Assembly: GCA_017557435.1 (NCBI GenBank)
Contig: JAFYYR010000016.1
Span: 62,001-126,000, forward strand
From: Pseudobutyrivibrio sp.
GTDB taxonomy: Bacteria; Bacillota; Clostridia; Lachnospirales; Lachnospiraceae
DNA: 64,000 bases
Direction: 5' to 3'
In this document: positions 9,067-17,849 of the stretch, piece after piece
Position numbering within the stretch: position 1 is the first letter of the stretch
Layout of the letters: the number at the start of each line of letters is the position of its first letter
Position numbers and translations under genes: made by a program
Notes under the pieces: model-generated
What the model saw: the letters and a program-made list of their open reading frames with translations, nothing else
Told to the model about the DNA's origin: nothing
Database searches by the model: none

Positions 9067-9831
9067 CTATCTTACTCCAAATCTGTATAAGAATTTCTTA
9101 CCTAAAAATCTAAGAAGCTTATCTGCCAATAAACCGATTAATCCAAGAGTGAAAATACCTGCAAAAATCCAATCAGTTCTATAAAATAGTCGTGATGTAT
9201 AAATCAAGTATCCCAAGCCTTCTGAAGCTGCAAGCATTTCAGCTGCCACTATACAGATAATGGCACTACTAAGTCCAAGGCGTACTCCTGTAAAAATATT
9301 TGGAATGGCCGATGGAAAAACAACTGTAAAAAATGTTTTTCTCTTGCTAGCCCCCATGGATTCAGCTGCTTCAATCAGTGAATGATCAACGCTTCGCACT
9401 CCTGCAATTGTATTTACCATAACAGGAAATATTACCGCATAAAAAATAAGTGCAACTTTAGATTTCTCCTCTACGCCAAACCAAAGCAAAAATAATGTTA
9501 TAAAACCAATGGCTGGAACAAATCTAAAGAAATTCAAAAATGGTTCAAATACATAACTTGCCCATTTGAAATTGCCAACACAAAGTCCAACGGGAATTGC
9601 AAATAATAGTCCAGCTGTCCAGCCCTTTAATACACGACCCATACTTACATAAATATCAGTCCATAACTTACCACTTGTAATAAGTGTTTTAGCCCCATCT
9701 AATGTAATGATAGGATTCGGTAAAAAATCAGGTGTATAAAAGGATGAACCAATTGACCAAATTGCAAGTAATAATATCCACGTAATTAATCCACTTTTTA
9801 ATACTTTATTAATTGTCTTATTGTTTTCCAT
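9067..9831 (-). CDS. ABC transporter permease, sulfonate/nitrate/taurine (SsuC/TauC) family
   Basis: Inner-membrane component of an importer, about 254 residues with roughly six hydrophobic segments. The EAA loop that contacts the ATPase is visible as EAAESMGASKRKTFFTVVFP. AGAGG lies upstream of the ATG at 9831; a GTG three codons earlier is less likely. It is the third gene of an SBP-ATPase-permease set and ends the long sulfur-linked transcription unit. The family carries sulfonates, nitrate, taurine, pyrimidines and other small organics, so the substrate cannot be named from sequence. Confidence 0.88.
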   Translation of the reverse strand: MENNKTINKVLKSGLITWILLLAIWSIGSSFYTPDFLPNPIITLDGAKTLITSGKLWTDIYVSMGRVLKGWTAGLLFAIPVGLCVGNFKWASYVFEPFLNFFRFVPAIGFITLFLLWFGVEEKSKVALIFYAVIFPVMVNTIAGVRSVDHSLIEAAESMGASKRKTFFTVVFPSAIPNIFTGVRLGLSSAIICIVAAEMLAASEGLGYLIYTSRLFYRTDWIFAGIFTLGLIGLLADKLLRFLGKKFLYRFGVR

Positions 9832-9842
9832 AGCAGTCACCT

Positions 9843-10913
9843 CTAAATATAGTACATCTCAGGATTGTCTTTAAGAATTTCATTGATTAAGGTATATGCG
9901 TTATCCTCATCAAAGGCATATAATCTTGTTACTTTAAAGAGAATGTCATCCCCTTTTTTAGCGGGGAAATCATCAATCTGATGAGCGGCCTTTAATTCTA
10001 TACCCTCATATTCAATAGTAAGTTCCATACTATTGCCTCTAAATTCTGTATGTACAATCTTTCCAGGCATATATGCACTTGACTGTTCCTTGTTGCCACT
10101 GCTATGAACCACATTTACAAACTCAGGTCTAATAGCTGCTTTAGGAGCTCCATCCTGTCTTGTAAAGCCCTTTAGCTTTTCATACTCATATTCCTCAAGA
10201 ATCACAGAATCTCCAATAAACTGTGCCACAAAAGGTGTTTTTGGATTTCTATAAATATCAACAGGAGTACCAATCTGCTCAACTTTTCCCTCATTAGTAA
10301 TTATTAATTCATCAGCAACCTCTACAGCCTCATCTTGGTCATGGGTAACAAAAATACTGGTAATTCCAAGTTTTTCTATCATATCCTTTAGCCATCTACG
10401 AAGTTCTTTTCTAACCTTTGCATCAATTGCTGCAAATGGCTCATCCAAAAGAAGCACTTGTGGTTCTGTAGCAAGAGCTCTGGCAAAGGCAACTCTTTGC
10501 CTTTGCCCTCCTGACAACTGGTCAGGGAATCTTTTGCCAAGACCTGTAAGGCCAACTAATTCCAGTAATTCCTCAACTTTACTATCTATTTCAGCCTTGC
10601 TCTTTTTACGAATTTTCATTCCATAAGCAATATTGTCATAAACAGTTAAATAAGGGAAAAGCGCATAACTTTGAAATACAAATCCAATTCCTCTATCTTG
10701 AACTGGAATTCCATTTACAAGTTTTCCATCTATATAAATATCTCCAGAATCCTGATGTTCAAGACCTGCTAGCATCCTTAAGATTGTTGTCTTACCACTT
10801 CCACTAGGTCCTAAAAGTGCAACAAGCTTTCCCTTTTCAATCTCAATATTCACATTATTTGATGCTTTAAAATTTCCAAAATTCTTATTTATGTTCTCTA
10901 ATTTAATATACAT
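9843..10913 (-). CDS. ABC transporter ATPase with C-terminal TOBE-like domain
   Basis: Energises the adjoining permease. Walker A GPSGSGKTT, Q-loop, signature LSGGQRQRVAFARALA, Walker B VLLLDEPFAAID and switch histidine VTHDQDEA are all intact. The 356 residues exceed the roughly 250 of SsuB/TauB; the extra part after residue 240 looks like the regulatory TOBE region of CysA/PotA-type ATPases. This contrasts with the short ATPase of the second importer at 14.3 kb, so the two systems are not simple duplicates. Confidence 0.92.
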   Translation of the reverse strand: MYIKLENINKNFGNFKASNNVNIEIEKGKLVALLGPSGSGKTTILRMLAGLEHQDSGDIYIDGKLVNGIPVQDRGIGFVFQSYALFPYLTVYDNIAYGMKIRKKSKAEIDSKVEELLELVGLTGLGKRFPDQLSGGQRQRVAFARALATEPQVLLLDEPFAAIDAKVRKELRRWLKDMIEKLGITSIFVTHDQDEAVEVADELIITNEGKVEQIGTPVDIYRNPKTPFVAQFIGDSVILEEYEYEKLKGFTRQDGAPKAAIRPEFVNVVHSSGNKEQSSAYMPGKIVHTEFRGNSMELTIEYEGIELKAAHQIDDFPAKKGDDILFKVTRLYAFDEDNAYTLINEILKDNPEMYYI

Positions 10914-10965
10914 ATGCCAGCCCTATTACACCAAATTCTCGTGCTGTAATTCTGATGTCTTCCTT

Positions 10966-12012
10966 TTATTTTTCTGTTGCTTCCCAGCTAACTCTGTCAG
11001 GGAAAGCTTCTGCCAAAGCATCTGTGTTAATGTACTTTTCTATCTGGTAGTTTGTGTCAAATCTGCCATTCTCATAGCACCAATTTTTAATCTTTACCAA
11101 ATCATCATATGCTTCTTGCTCAAATGAATAGTAATGACGTCTTGCATTCCACTCTGCTTTGAATATTTCCTTATCTAGACCAGTGTCTGCTGAAACCCAA
11201 TCAGCAAACTGGTCAATATTCTCATCTATATAAGCAAATCCTTCTTCGCTAACCTTTAAATATTTTGCCACTTCGTGCTGATGTGCCTGCAAATAAGATT
11301 CATCTGCAACAAGGAATGTGTACATGTAAATTCCTAAATCATCGATACCAATAACTGGCTTCCATCCCTTTTCCTCAAACATTTTATAGTTTGCTGAGCC
11401 TGTCCAATAGGCATCTCCACCACTATTTGCAGCAAGTGCAAGGGCTTCCTGAACACTGCCAACATTTGTAATAGTTACATCCTTTGGATCAATACCATAC
11501 TGATTAAACAATTCTCCATAATAATATTCGAATACTACTCCTGCCTGAGAAACACCAATGTGACCAACCAAATCCTCTGGCTTTTTCACAGTATTAGGAT
11601 TAGCATAAAGCTTGTAATTTGAAGACTTATCAATCATAGCAAATGCTCTAAGTTCACTATCAGATAAAGTATTTCCAATTCTATTAACACCGGCGTATGT
11701 TGCAAATAATCCAATATCAACTGTATCAGTTGTAATTGCATCAATTGTATTGATTCCTGCAGAAAACTCTGTGGTCTCTAATGTAATGCCCTTGTCTTTT
11801 AGAAAATCAGTGTGATTATCTAAAATCTTAAGCAAGAAATTGTTATCCAAAGAATTAACGCCTATACGAATTGTAAATTCATCTGGATTATCAGTAACAG
11901 CACCATCATTTGCTTTTGCTGAAACACTACTAGCATTGTTGCCGCAGCCTGTAACTGAAAGTGTCAAAGAAAATGCTAAAAACAGGCTTACTATCAATTT
12001 ATATATTTTCAT
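10966..12012 (-). CDS. ABC substrate-binding lipoprotein, NMT1/TauA-like
   Basis: Extracytoplasmic binding protein with a lipoprotein signal: charged start, hydrophobic stretch and lipobox SVTGC, giving Cys at about residue 23. The mature part has the SsuA/TauA-like pattern of IGVNSLDNNFLLKIL at the start, VDIGLFATYAGVNRI and AGVVFEYYYGELFNQYGID. An AGGAGG site precedes the ATG. It follows a radical SAM gene and precedes its own ATPase and permease. The ligand is unknown; sulfonates or another sulfur organic would suit the neighbours. Confidence 0.88.
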   Translation of the reverse strand: MKIYKLIVSLFLAFSLTLSVTGCGNNASSVSAKANDGAVTDNPDEFTIRIGVNSLDNNFLLKILDNHTDFLKDKGITLETTEFSAGINTIDAITTDTVDIGLFATYAGVNRIGNTLSDSELRAFAMIDKSSNYKLYANPNTVKKPEDLVGHIGVSQAGVVFEYYYGELFNQYGIDPKDVTITNVGSVQEALALAANSGGDAYWTGSANYKMFEEKGWKPVIGIDDLGIYMYTFLVADESYLQAHQHEVAKYLKVSEEGFAYIDENIDQFADWVSADTGLDKEIFKAEWNARRHYYSFEQEAYDDLVKIKNWCYENGRFDTNYQIEKYINTDALAEAFPDRVSWEATEK

Positions 12013-12024
12013 CTAATCGTCCTC

Positions 12025-13296
12025 CTATGCTGTCTTTTCTGCTGCAGCAGAGCCATCGTCTTTGCTTGCAACTGAATCTTCACCTACAAAATGAACTCTA
12101 TCTGCCTCATGTCTAAGAATATCAAGGTGATCTCCATCAAGATCATAGAAGTAATCAAAGATTGAATTTTCTACATTTGCAGAGTGATATAAATCCTTAT
12201 GTGTTAAACCGTTTTGTCTAAGTAAACTATATGTTTTCTGATACAAATCAAAATACCATTCTGGTGATGGAGCTCTATGTCCTTCTAGCTCAGAACCAGG
12301 GTTAGGTGTCCAGTGAAGTGGTATTGCCACAACTCCAAGTTCTGTAAGGTACTGAATACCCTCTAAGAGAGTTGACTTAGGCTCAATACCAGCTACAAAG
12401 AACGAACGAACATTACCTTTTCCAAATACCTCTACCTCTTTTTTAAGAGCATCAATCCAATTTTGTCTTCCGCCGCAAATCTTTTCTTTTCCAGGGCAGA
12501 TTGTCTTAAAGAAATTTGCATCCCAAATCTCAAGGTTTGTTGAAATGGCTCTATAACCTGCTTCCTTGTATTTTTCAATAACAGACAAATCACTTGGAGC
12601 ACCTACACATGCAGTGCCACCGAAATCTGTAAGTCCTGTAATATCCTGAATAGCTTCAGCCACGTCGATGTAGTACTCTACCTCGCGTCGCTCAGGAACG
12701 AATCCGCCTGTAATTGTAATAGACTCATATCCCTCTTCTCTTGCCTTAGCATAAGTCTCAGCTATCTGATATGGTGTCTTCCAAGAAATACCTTGAATGT
12801 CGGCAAAGCGACTCTTTGTAGCATTTATATTACAGAACTTGCAATCAAGACCCTTGTCCTTAAGTGCACACTCATTACTATATGCAACTGTAACTTTTGT
12901 CTTACCTACTTCATTTGCAATAGTCTTCATATTGACACCATCAGATGTCTTAAAGTTATAAAATGCTGGCTTTTCAACAAATGTTATTTCACTAATCTGA
13001 TTTCCTTTTTCTGTAAGATAATACTTACCATTGTCATTCTCTACAGAAAATGGAGCATCATGTTTGTAGGAAAATCTGATTCTATAATTACTATCAAGTC
13101 TTATGGCTGTAGGAAGCTTTGACTTTAAATAAGTCTCATGATTCATATCAAAACATGTTTGCATCTGCTCCTGAACCTTATTTTCAAAATCGATTGTAGA
13201 TACTACCTCTGGGCTAATATAAACACCCTCATTAGTAATCCTGTTATCCAGTTCCAACTGCTTGTAAAGCTCTTCTCTTGTAATTGCTCGTGACAT
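12025..13296 (-). CDS. Radical SAM protein with atypical cluster motif (copy 1)
   Basis: The 423-residue protein has a TIM-barrel radical SAM appearance, but the three likely cluster cysteines are C143, C152 and C155 (ECALKDKGLDCKFCN), a CX8CX2C spacing instead of CX3CX2C. Further shared marks are ITGGFVPERREVEYYIDVAEAIQ and a second Cys pair in ICPGKEKICGGRQNW. The paralogue at 16.6 kb has the same features. AGGAGG precedes the ATG. It lies downstream of a leader peptide and terminator and is followed by an importer. It may modify the imported compound or build a cofactor for the nitrogenase-like enzyme; neither is shown. Confidence 0.8.
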   Translation of the reverse strand: MSRAITREELYKQLELDNRITNEGVYISPEVVSTIDFENKVQEQMQTCFDMNHETYLKSKLPTAIRLDSNYRIRFSYKHDAPFSVENDNGKYYLTEKGNQISEITFVEKPAFYNFKTSDGVNMKTIANEVGKTKVTVAYSNECALKDKGLDCKFCNINATKSRFADIQGISWKTPYQIAETYAKAREEGYESITITGGFVPERREVEYYIDVAEAIQDITGLTDFGGTACVGAPSDLSVIEKYKEAGYRAISTNLEIWDANFFKTICPGKEKICGGRQNWIDALKKEVEVFGKGNVRSFFVAGIEPKSTLLEGIQYLTELGVVAIPLHWTPNPGSELEGHRAPSPEWYFDLYQKTYSLLRQNGLTHKDLYHSANVENSIFDYFYDLDGDHLDILRHEADRVHFVGEDSVASKDDGSAAAEKTA

Positions 13297-13354
13297 TTCT
13301 CTCCTCCTTATACATTCACATTTAAATATTAAGTTTTACAAACCAATTATTTAC

Positions 13355-13418
13355 AAAAAACCAGAGGCCTAAGGCTGGGATTTCTCCCAGACCTTAAACC
13401 TCTAGTTGTCTAGTCAGT
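13355..13418 (-). terminator. Conserved-motif terminator, element 1 (leader of radical SAM gene 1)
   Basis: On the minus strand the exact 20-mer ACTGACTAGACAACTAGAGG (13399-13418) runs into a hairpin (AGAGG..TAAGG..CTGGG / CCCAG..CCTTA..CCTCT) followed by a T tract. It lies between the leader peptide stop and the radical SAM start, so it should act as an attenuator. The identical 20-mer is found at three other sites in this cluster, while the inner stem and loop differ. Confidence 0.75.
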
Positions 13419-13457
13419 ATACTCGTGTGGCCTATTGCCTATTCTTTTTTAATATAC

Positions 13458-13553
13458 CTACAACAAAGGGCTTGCCAACGATCTGATAGTGCTGTTAATA
13501 AAGGGACAACACCGGCTTATACCCCCACAGGATAGCTTCAAATAATTTCTCAT
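13458..13553 (-). CDS. Putative cysteine leader peptide, 31 residues
   Basis: A short ORF with a good GGGAG site six bases upstream of ATG encodes MRNYLKLSCGGISRCC, then a Ser/Leu-rich tail of 15 residues. Tandem Cys codons (TGT TGT at residues 15-16) and a third at residue 9 are notable in so short a frame. It sits between two conserved-motif terminators and ends about 40 bases before element 1. By analogy with amino-acid leader peptides, ribosome stalling at Cys codons could control read-through into the radical SAM and importer genes. No homologue is known to me. Confidence 0.5.
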   Translation of the reverse strand: MRNYLKLSCGGISRCCPFINSTIRSLASPLL

Positions 13554-13577
13554 ATATCTCTCCCTATCTATATAAAT

Positions 13578-13625
13578 AAAAAAACAACTAGATGCCTTAC
13601 GTAGGCCTCTAGTTGTCTAGTCAGT
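13578..13625 (-). terminator. Conserved-motif terminator, element 2
   Basis: The same 20-mer ACTGACTAGACAACTAGAGG (13606-13625) forms the 5' part of a near-perfect hairpin, CAACTAGAGGCCTAC / GTAAGGCATCTAGTTG, followed by seven T. It lies about 75 bases after the stop of the oxidase-fold gene and just before the leader peptide. It is the strongest stand-alone terminator of the four, and seems to separate the upstream operon from a new leader. Confidence 0.8.
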
Positions 13626-13698
13626 CGTTTTATTTATTGATTTCTAATAATCAATTATTCACTTTTCGTCCTATTATTTTTCTAATTACTTATCGTTC

Positions 13699-14130
13699 CT
13701 ATGCCAGTTCACTTGCTGGAAATACAACTTGCTTATCTTCCTTAGAAAAGTCAAGAACCTTTACAGATTTGCTTTCAACTCTATAAATAATATTGGCCTC
13801 TGGAGTATATCTAAGCTGAGGTCTTCTCTTTTTGATAAGCTCTACAGCCACTGCTGTCTCTTTCTCATCAAGCTTTCTTGCCTTACCATAAAGAGTAATA
13901 TTTTTAGGTGCCTCCTGCCCCTCATGTTGGAAAAGAAGAGCCACATTATTGTTGTTAGCAATTTCTCTTGTCTTATCAGTATCCTTACCTGTTGAAAAGA
14001 GGATGTCTTTTCCATCAATTGTGTATCCACCTATGTGACGAATCTGAGGATTGCCTGCCTCATCAACCGTTGCTAATACTAAGCTTTTGTTCTCGTAAAT
14101 ATAATCTTTAATCTCTCCTAACGCTGCCAT
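13699..14130 (-). CDS. Pyridoxamine 5'-phosphate oxidase-family (split-barrel flavin-binding) protein
   Basis: The 143-residue protein begins LATVDEAGNPQIRHIGGYTIDGKDILFSTGKDTDKTREI, the typical start of the FMN-binding split-barrel fold, and continues with VALLFQHEGQEAPKNITLYGKARKL. The start MAALGEIKDY is preceded by AGGAG; longer reading frames from 14184 lack a site. Family members bind FMN, F420 or heme, so true PdxH activity is unlikely. It is flanked on both sides by the conserved-motif terminators, making it a separately gated cistron in the sulfur cluster. Confidence 0.85.
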   Translation of the reverse strand: MAALGEIKDYIYENKSLVLATVDEAGNPQIRHIGGYTIDGKDILFSTGKDTDKTREIANNNNVALLFQHEGQEAPKNITLYGKARKLDEKETAVAVELIKKRRPQLRYTPEANIIYRVESKSVKVLDFSKEDKQVVFPASELA

Positions 14131-14191
14131 AATTATCTCCTTTCTCATATCTGACATTTTCAATTTTTTCTTATTTATATTCACTATTTAT

Positions 14192-14256
14192 AAAAAACTA
14201 GAGACCTAAGACCAGGATTTCACCCCAAGTCTTAAACCTCTAGTTGTCTAGTCAGT
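14192..14256 (-). terminator. Conserved-motif terminator, element 3
   Basis: The 20-mer ACTGACTAGACAACTAGAGG (14237-14256) is followed by TTTAAGACTTGGGG / TCCTGGTCTTAGG and CTCTAG with a T tract, closing a long stem. TATTATTATACT just upstream could be a -10 box. It lies 26 bases after the ATPase stop and upstream of the split-barrel gene, so transcription from the upstream operon would have to pass it. Confidence 0.75.
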
Positions 14257-14282
14257 ATAATAATAGCCTGTTATAAATAAAA

Positions 14283-15071
14283 CTATATTATATATTCGAT
14301 TTCATAATCTACATCTGAGTCTTCAAAGAAGTAATCGTAAATCTTTTTCTTATACTCAGCAAATTTAGCGCTACCACGCTTTTTTGATTCCACAGGATCT
14401 GTCTCTATTATTTCCTTGATTTCTCCAGGACGTGCAGACATTACCACGATTCTGTCACCAAGGTAAATTGCTTCATCAATATCATGTGTAACCATTACCA
14501 TGGTAGTCTTCTCTTTTTCTTGTATATCAAGAATCTCCTTTTGCATCTGAATTCTAGTAAGAGCATCTAATGCACCAAATGGTTCATCAAGAAGTAAAAT
14601 TGCGGGATTATTGGCAAGTCCTCTGGCTATGGCTGCCCTTTGACTCATTCCTCCAGACAGCTGTGCCGGATAACTATTCTCAAAACCCTCTAAGCCAACC
14701 ATTTTAAGATGGCTAAGGACATTTTTTTCCTTTTCTTCTTTAGAAAGGTCTTTTAAACCAAAACCAACGTTATCCTTGATTTTAAGCCATGGAAGAAGTC
14801 TATGATCCTGAAATACCATGCCACAATTAGGGCCAGGACCGTCTACTGGATGGCCGTTTCTTTCAACAGTTCCATCTTCATAATCTACTAGTCCACACAT
14901 AATTTTAAGCAAGGTGCTCTTTCCACAACCCGAATGACCTACAATAGTAATGAATTCACCTTCTTTGATTTCAAGGTTAATATCATTCAATACTCTTATT
15001 GGATTTTTATCAACAACAAATTCCTTATTCAGATTATGTATTTTTATAATGTTATTATCCTTAATGCCCAT
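14283..15071 (-). CDS. ABC transporter ATPase, SsuB/TauB family
   Basis: ATP-hydrolysing subunit of the second importer, 262 residues. Walker A GHSGCGKST, signature QLSGGMSQRAAIARGLA, Walker B ILLLDEPFGALDA and VTHDIDEAIYLGDRI are intact, and no TOBE domain follows. A GAGGAG site is seven bases upstream of the ATG. It is separated from its permease by the nucleosidase gene. The long, acidic C-terminal tail is ordinary for this family. Confidence 0.92.
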   Translation of the reverse strand: MGIKDNNIIKIHNLNKEFVVDKNPIRVLNDINLEIKEGEFITIVGHSGCGKSTLLKIMCGLVDYEDGTVERNGHPVDGPGPNCGMVFQDHRLLPWLKIKDNVGFGLKDLSKEEKEKNVLSHLKMVGLEGFENSYPAQLSGGMSQRAAIARGLANNPAILLLDEPFGALDALTRIQMQKEILDIQEKEKTTMVMVTHDIDEAIYLGDRIVVMSARPGEIKEIIETDPVESKKRGSAKFAEYKKKIYDYFFEDSDVDYEIEYII

Positions 15072-15115
15072 GGCTGTTCTCCTCTAATTTCTAGTAGACT
15101 ATCCCTACCATTTTA

Positions 15116-15823
15116 TCAGCCAATTTCTTCTAAAAAAGGAACAAGCAGTTCTGTAGGTCTAATTTTTAATTTCTTGTCTATTTCTTTTTCTTTATCATCG
15201 ATATTATTTGCCTTTTTATTTTCAATGATTTCTATAGACTCATCATTAGCCAAATCAGAAAAAATTCGCAAGGCGGCAAACTCCACATTTTTTGCGGTAG
15301 CCACTTGAGCTATAGCTGCTGTTTCCATATCAAAGGAAACTGGATTATATGTCTCGATAATATTTTTTCTTTCTGTTTCATCACTTAAAAAGAAATCCCC
15401 TGTTGCAAGCTTTCCTGTGATGTAATCAAAATTATTTTCTTCAGCAGATTTCTCAAGTCCATCTATTATCCAATCTTCTGTATCTTTAATCTTTGGATAG
15501 TTATCATCAATGTAAGGATGGAAATCAGTCTGAACATAGCTCTTTCCAATGGCTACTGTACCTCTTTTTGCGTTAGGTGCAAGTCCACCAGAAACACCAA
15601 TATTTACAATGAAATCCGGATTGAATTCACTGATAACATCTGCTGTATTATATGCTGCATTTACTTTTCCCACTCCAAGGACTTTTACATACAAATCAAT
15701 ATCTTTTTTGTCATGTCTGTATAAATTCTCTCTAGTCCTTGACCAACCTTCTCTTTTATCAAGATACTCATGGATGTACTCAGTTTCCTCATCCATTGCA
15801 CTTACTATTGCTACTCTTTTCAT
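15116..15823 (-). CDS. mtnN: 5'-methylthioadenosine/S-adenosylhomocysteine nucleosidase
   Basis: Cleaves adenine from MTA, SAH or 5'-deoxyadenosine. VNIGVSGGLAPNAKRGTVAIG and the catalytic/base-binding block SFDMETAAIAQVATAKNV followed by LRIFSDLAND match the MTAN fold; the usual acidic residue is the D of SDLAN. The 235 residues fit. Its ATG overlaps the permease stop by four bases, tying it to the importer operon. It would serve both SpeE (MTA) and the two radical SAM proteins (5'-deoxyadenosine), so its place here is functionally sensible. Confidence 0.92.
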   Translation of the reverse strand: MKRVAIVSAMDEETEYIHEYLDKREGWSRTRENLYRHDKKDIDLYVKVLGVGKVNAAYNTADVISEFNPDFIVNIGVSGGLAPNAKRGTVAIGKSYVQTDFHPYIDDNYPKIKDTEDWIIDGLEKSAEENNFDYITGKLATGDFFLSDETERKNIIETYNPVSFDMETAAIAQVATAKNVEFAALRIFSDLANDESIEIIENKKANNIDDKEKEIDKKLKIRPTELLVPFLEEIG

Positions 15824-16581
15824 TTATTGTTCTCCCATGGTGTAATCTTTTTAAAGATTTTTGATAGAATCCAATCAGTTCCAATACCTATAACTCCAAT
15901 TAAAATAATGCAAAGAATCACCTGATCTGACTTAAGCATACTTCTCGCATCATTTAATCGGTATCCAATTCCTGATGAAGCACCTAACATTTCGGCAGCC
16001 ACTACAGCCATCCAAGAAGCTCCCATTCCAAGCTTTAAGCCCACTAAAATTGATGGAAGTGCATTTGGTAAATACACCTTAACAAAAGTCTCCCACTTTC
16101 CAAGCTTGTAAAGGTTTGCCACTTCAAGGAGCAAATCGGATGTAGAAGCAACACCGCTCATGGTGTTAATCATTATTGGAAATGTTGCGGCGATAACTAT
16201 AATAACGACCTTTGACACTTCACCTATTCCACACCAGAGAATAATAAGCGGAATCCAAGCAATAATAGGAACCTGTCTAATGGCTGTTGCAGCCGGCAAT
16301 ATAAGCTTTCTCACAAATGGAATCATACCAGCTAAAGCTCCTAATGCTATTCCAAGTAATGAAGCTAACAGATATCCTTGAATAACTCTTAAAAGACTTG
16401 CAATAAGATCCTGCTGCAGTTGCCCATTTTGAGTTAGGTTTTTAAAGGCTTCAAATACATCACTAATCTTTGGAAGAATAGCACCTGACACATTGTTAAT
16501 TGTCGTGGCATAGAACCATGCCACAACAATCAAAAGCGGAATTATGATACTTATATTAGCGTCCTTAAGTTTGTTACTCAT
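15820..16581 (-). CDS. ABC transporter permease, SsuC/TauC family (second system)
   Basis: About 253 residues with six predicted membrane segments, including a long first helix (IIIPLLIVVAWFYATTI). The ATPase-contact loop is LLEVANLYKLGKWETFVKVYLP, with NALPSILVGLKLGMGASW after it. AGGAGG precedes the ATG. It belongs with the binding protein at 17.85 kb and the ATPase at 14.28 kb, from which it is separated by the radical SAM and nucleosidase genes respectively. Confidence 0.88.
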   Translation of the reverse strand: MSNKLKDANISIIIPLLIVVAWFYATTINNVSGAILPKISDVFEAFKNLTQNGQLQQDLIASLLRVIQGYLLASLLGIALGALAGMIPFVRKLILPAATAIRQVPIIAWIPLIILWCGIGEVSKVVIIVIAATFPIMINTMSGVASTSDLLLEVANLYKLGKWETFVKVYLPNALPSILVGLKLGMGASWMAVVAAEMLGASSGIGYRLNDARSMLKSDQVILCIILIGVIGIGTDWILSKIFKKITPWENNK

Positions 16582-16591
16582 AATTATCCTC

Positions 16592-17821
16592 CTAAACAGC
16601 TAAAGCAGACTTATTCTCCTTCTCACTTTCGATACCTTCCTCCTTGAAGATAGGTAATCTTTCCTCTTCGATTCTGTAGAAATCTAATACTAAGAAATCT
16701 GGAGATGGAGAAACATCTAAATACTGCTCGTATGTAATACCAGCCTGCTTATGTAAAAGATAAGTCTTCTGGGCCATATCATAGTGCCACTCATAAGTAG
16801 GTGTTCTGTGTCCCTCAAGCTTTGAGCCTGGATTTGGGCACCAAGCATTTGTTAAGCAGATAACACCTTTCTTGGTAAGAATTTCTACACCCTCAAGAGT
16901 TCTTTCCTTTGGCTCAATTCCAGCTACAAATCCTGTTCTAACACGACCCTTGCCAAAGACAGATACAGCCTTATCAAGTGCAGCAATCCAATTTTCTCTA
17001 CCACCACACTCTTTTTCCTTTCCTGGGCAAATTACTCTAAAGTAGTTTTCATCCCAAACTTCCAGCTGAATAGCAAGTGTTCTAAAACCTGCCTCCTTGT
17101 ATTTTTCAATAACAGATAAATCTGCAGGTGCACCAATAACAGCTGTTCCGTTAAAATCTTCAAGGCCAGTCTCATCCTGAATAGCCTCAGCAACATCAAT
17201 GTAGTAATCTACCTCTCTACGCTCTGGAACAAATCCACCAGTAAGATTTACATGTTTTCCTTCACCAAGTCTAAATGCCTCAGCAACTGTCTCACCAATT
17301 TGTTTAGGATTCTTCCACTGAATGTTTTCCTTTTCAGCATAAGTATCCTTTGTAGCATTTGCGTTGCAGAATAAGCAATCTAAGCCTTTTTCCTTAAGGG
17401 AGCATTCATTACTATATGCAATACTTACTACACCATTTGAAAAAGTAGCTACATGTGACATTTCTGTTCCATCAGATGTCTTTTTACTATAGTACTCAGG
17501 TCTCTGGTCGAATTCGATTGGGAACTTCTCAACACCGTTATCAAATAAAACAAACTGACCATCAATATACTTAATCTCTACACTTGATCTAGGATCCCAT
17601 GCAAAAGAGTACCGAAGACCGCTTGGAGATGTAAAATTGCAAGGGAATAAAACTTCAGGATGAGCCACATGATCCATTTCAAATAAAGCATGAATCTGCT
17701 CCTGATATTTTCCTCCCAAATCAAGATTCTTAAAAATCTTTGGGTCTACTTTAATTCCATCAACATTTACTTTAGCTTTAAATTTTAACTCGCTATATAA
17801 TTTATCTTTTATAGTGCTCAT
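16592..17821 (-). CDS. Radical SAM protein with atypical cluster motif (copy 2)
   Basis: A 409-residue paralogue of the protein at 12.0 kb. The cluster cysteines are C140, C149 and C152 (ECSLKEKGLDCLFCN), again CX8CX2C, and the second pair is in ICPGKEKECGGRENW. LTGGFVPERREVDYYIDVAEAIQDETG is nearly identical to copy 1, while the N-terminal 120 residues are more divergent. It is the only gene between the second binding protein and its permease. The two copies appear dedicated to the two importers, or to two steps around the nitrogenase-like enzyme. Confidence 0.8.
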   Translation of the reverse strand: MSTIKDKLYSELKFKAKVNVDGIKVDPKIFKNLDLGGKYQEQIHALFEMDHVAHPEVLFPCNFTSPSGLRYSFAWDPRSSVEIKYIDGQFVLFDNGVEKFPIEFDQRPEYYSKKTSDGTEMSHVATFSNGVVSIAYSNECSLKEKGLDCLFCNANATKDTYAEKENIQWKNPKQIGETVAEAFRLGEGKHVNLTGGFVPERREVDYYIDVAEAIQDETGLEDFNGTAVIGAPADLSVIEKYKEAGFRTLAIQLEVWDENYFRVICPGKEKECGGRENWIAALDKAVSVFGKGRVRTGFVAGIEPKERTLEGVEILTKKGVICLTNAWCPNPGSKLEGHRTPTYEWHYDMAQKTYLLHKQAGITYEQYLDVSPSPDFLVLDFYRIEEERLPIFKEEGIESEKENKSALAV

Positions 17822-17849
17822 TATTCTCTATTATCTCCTATCTATATTT

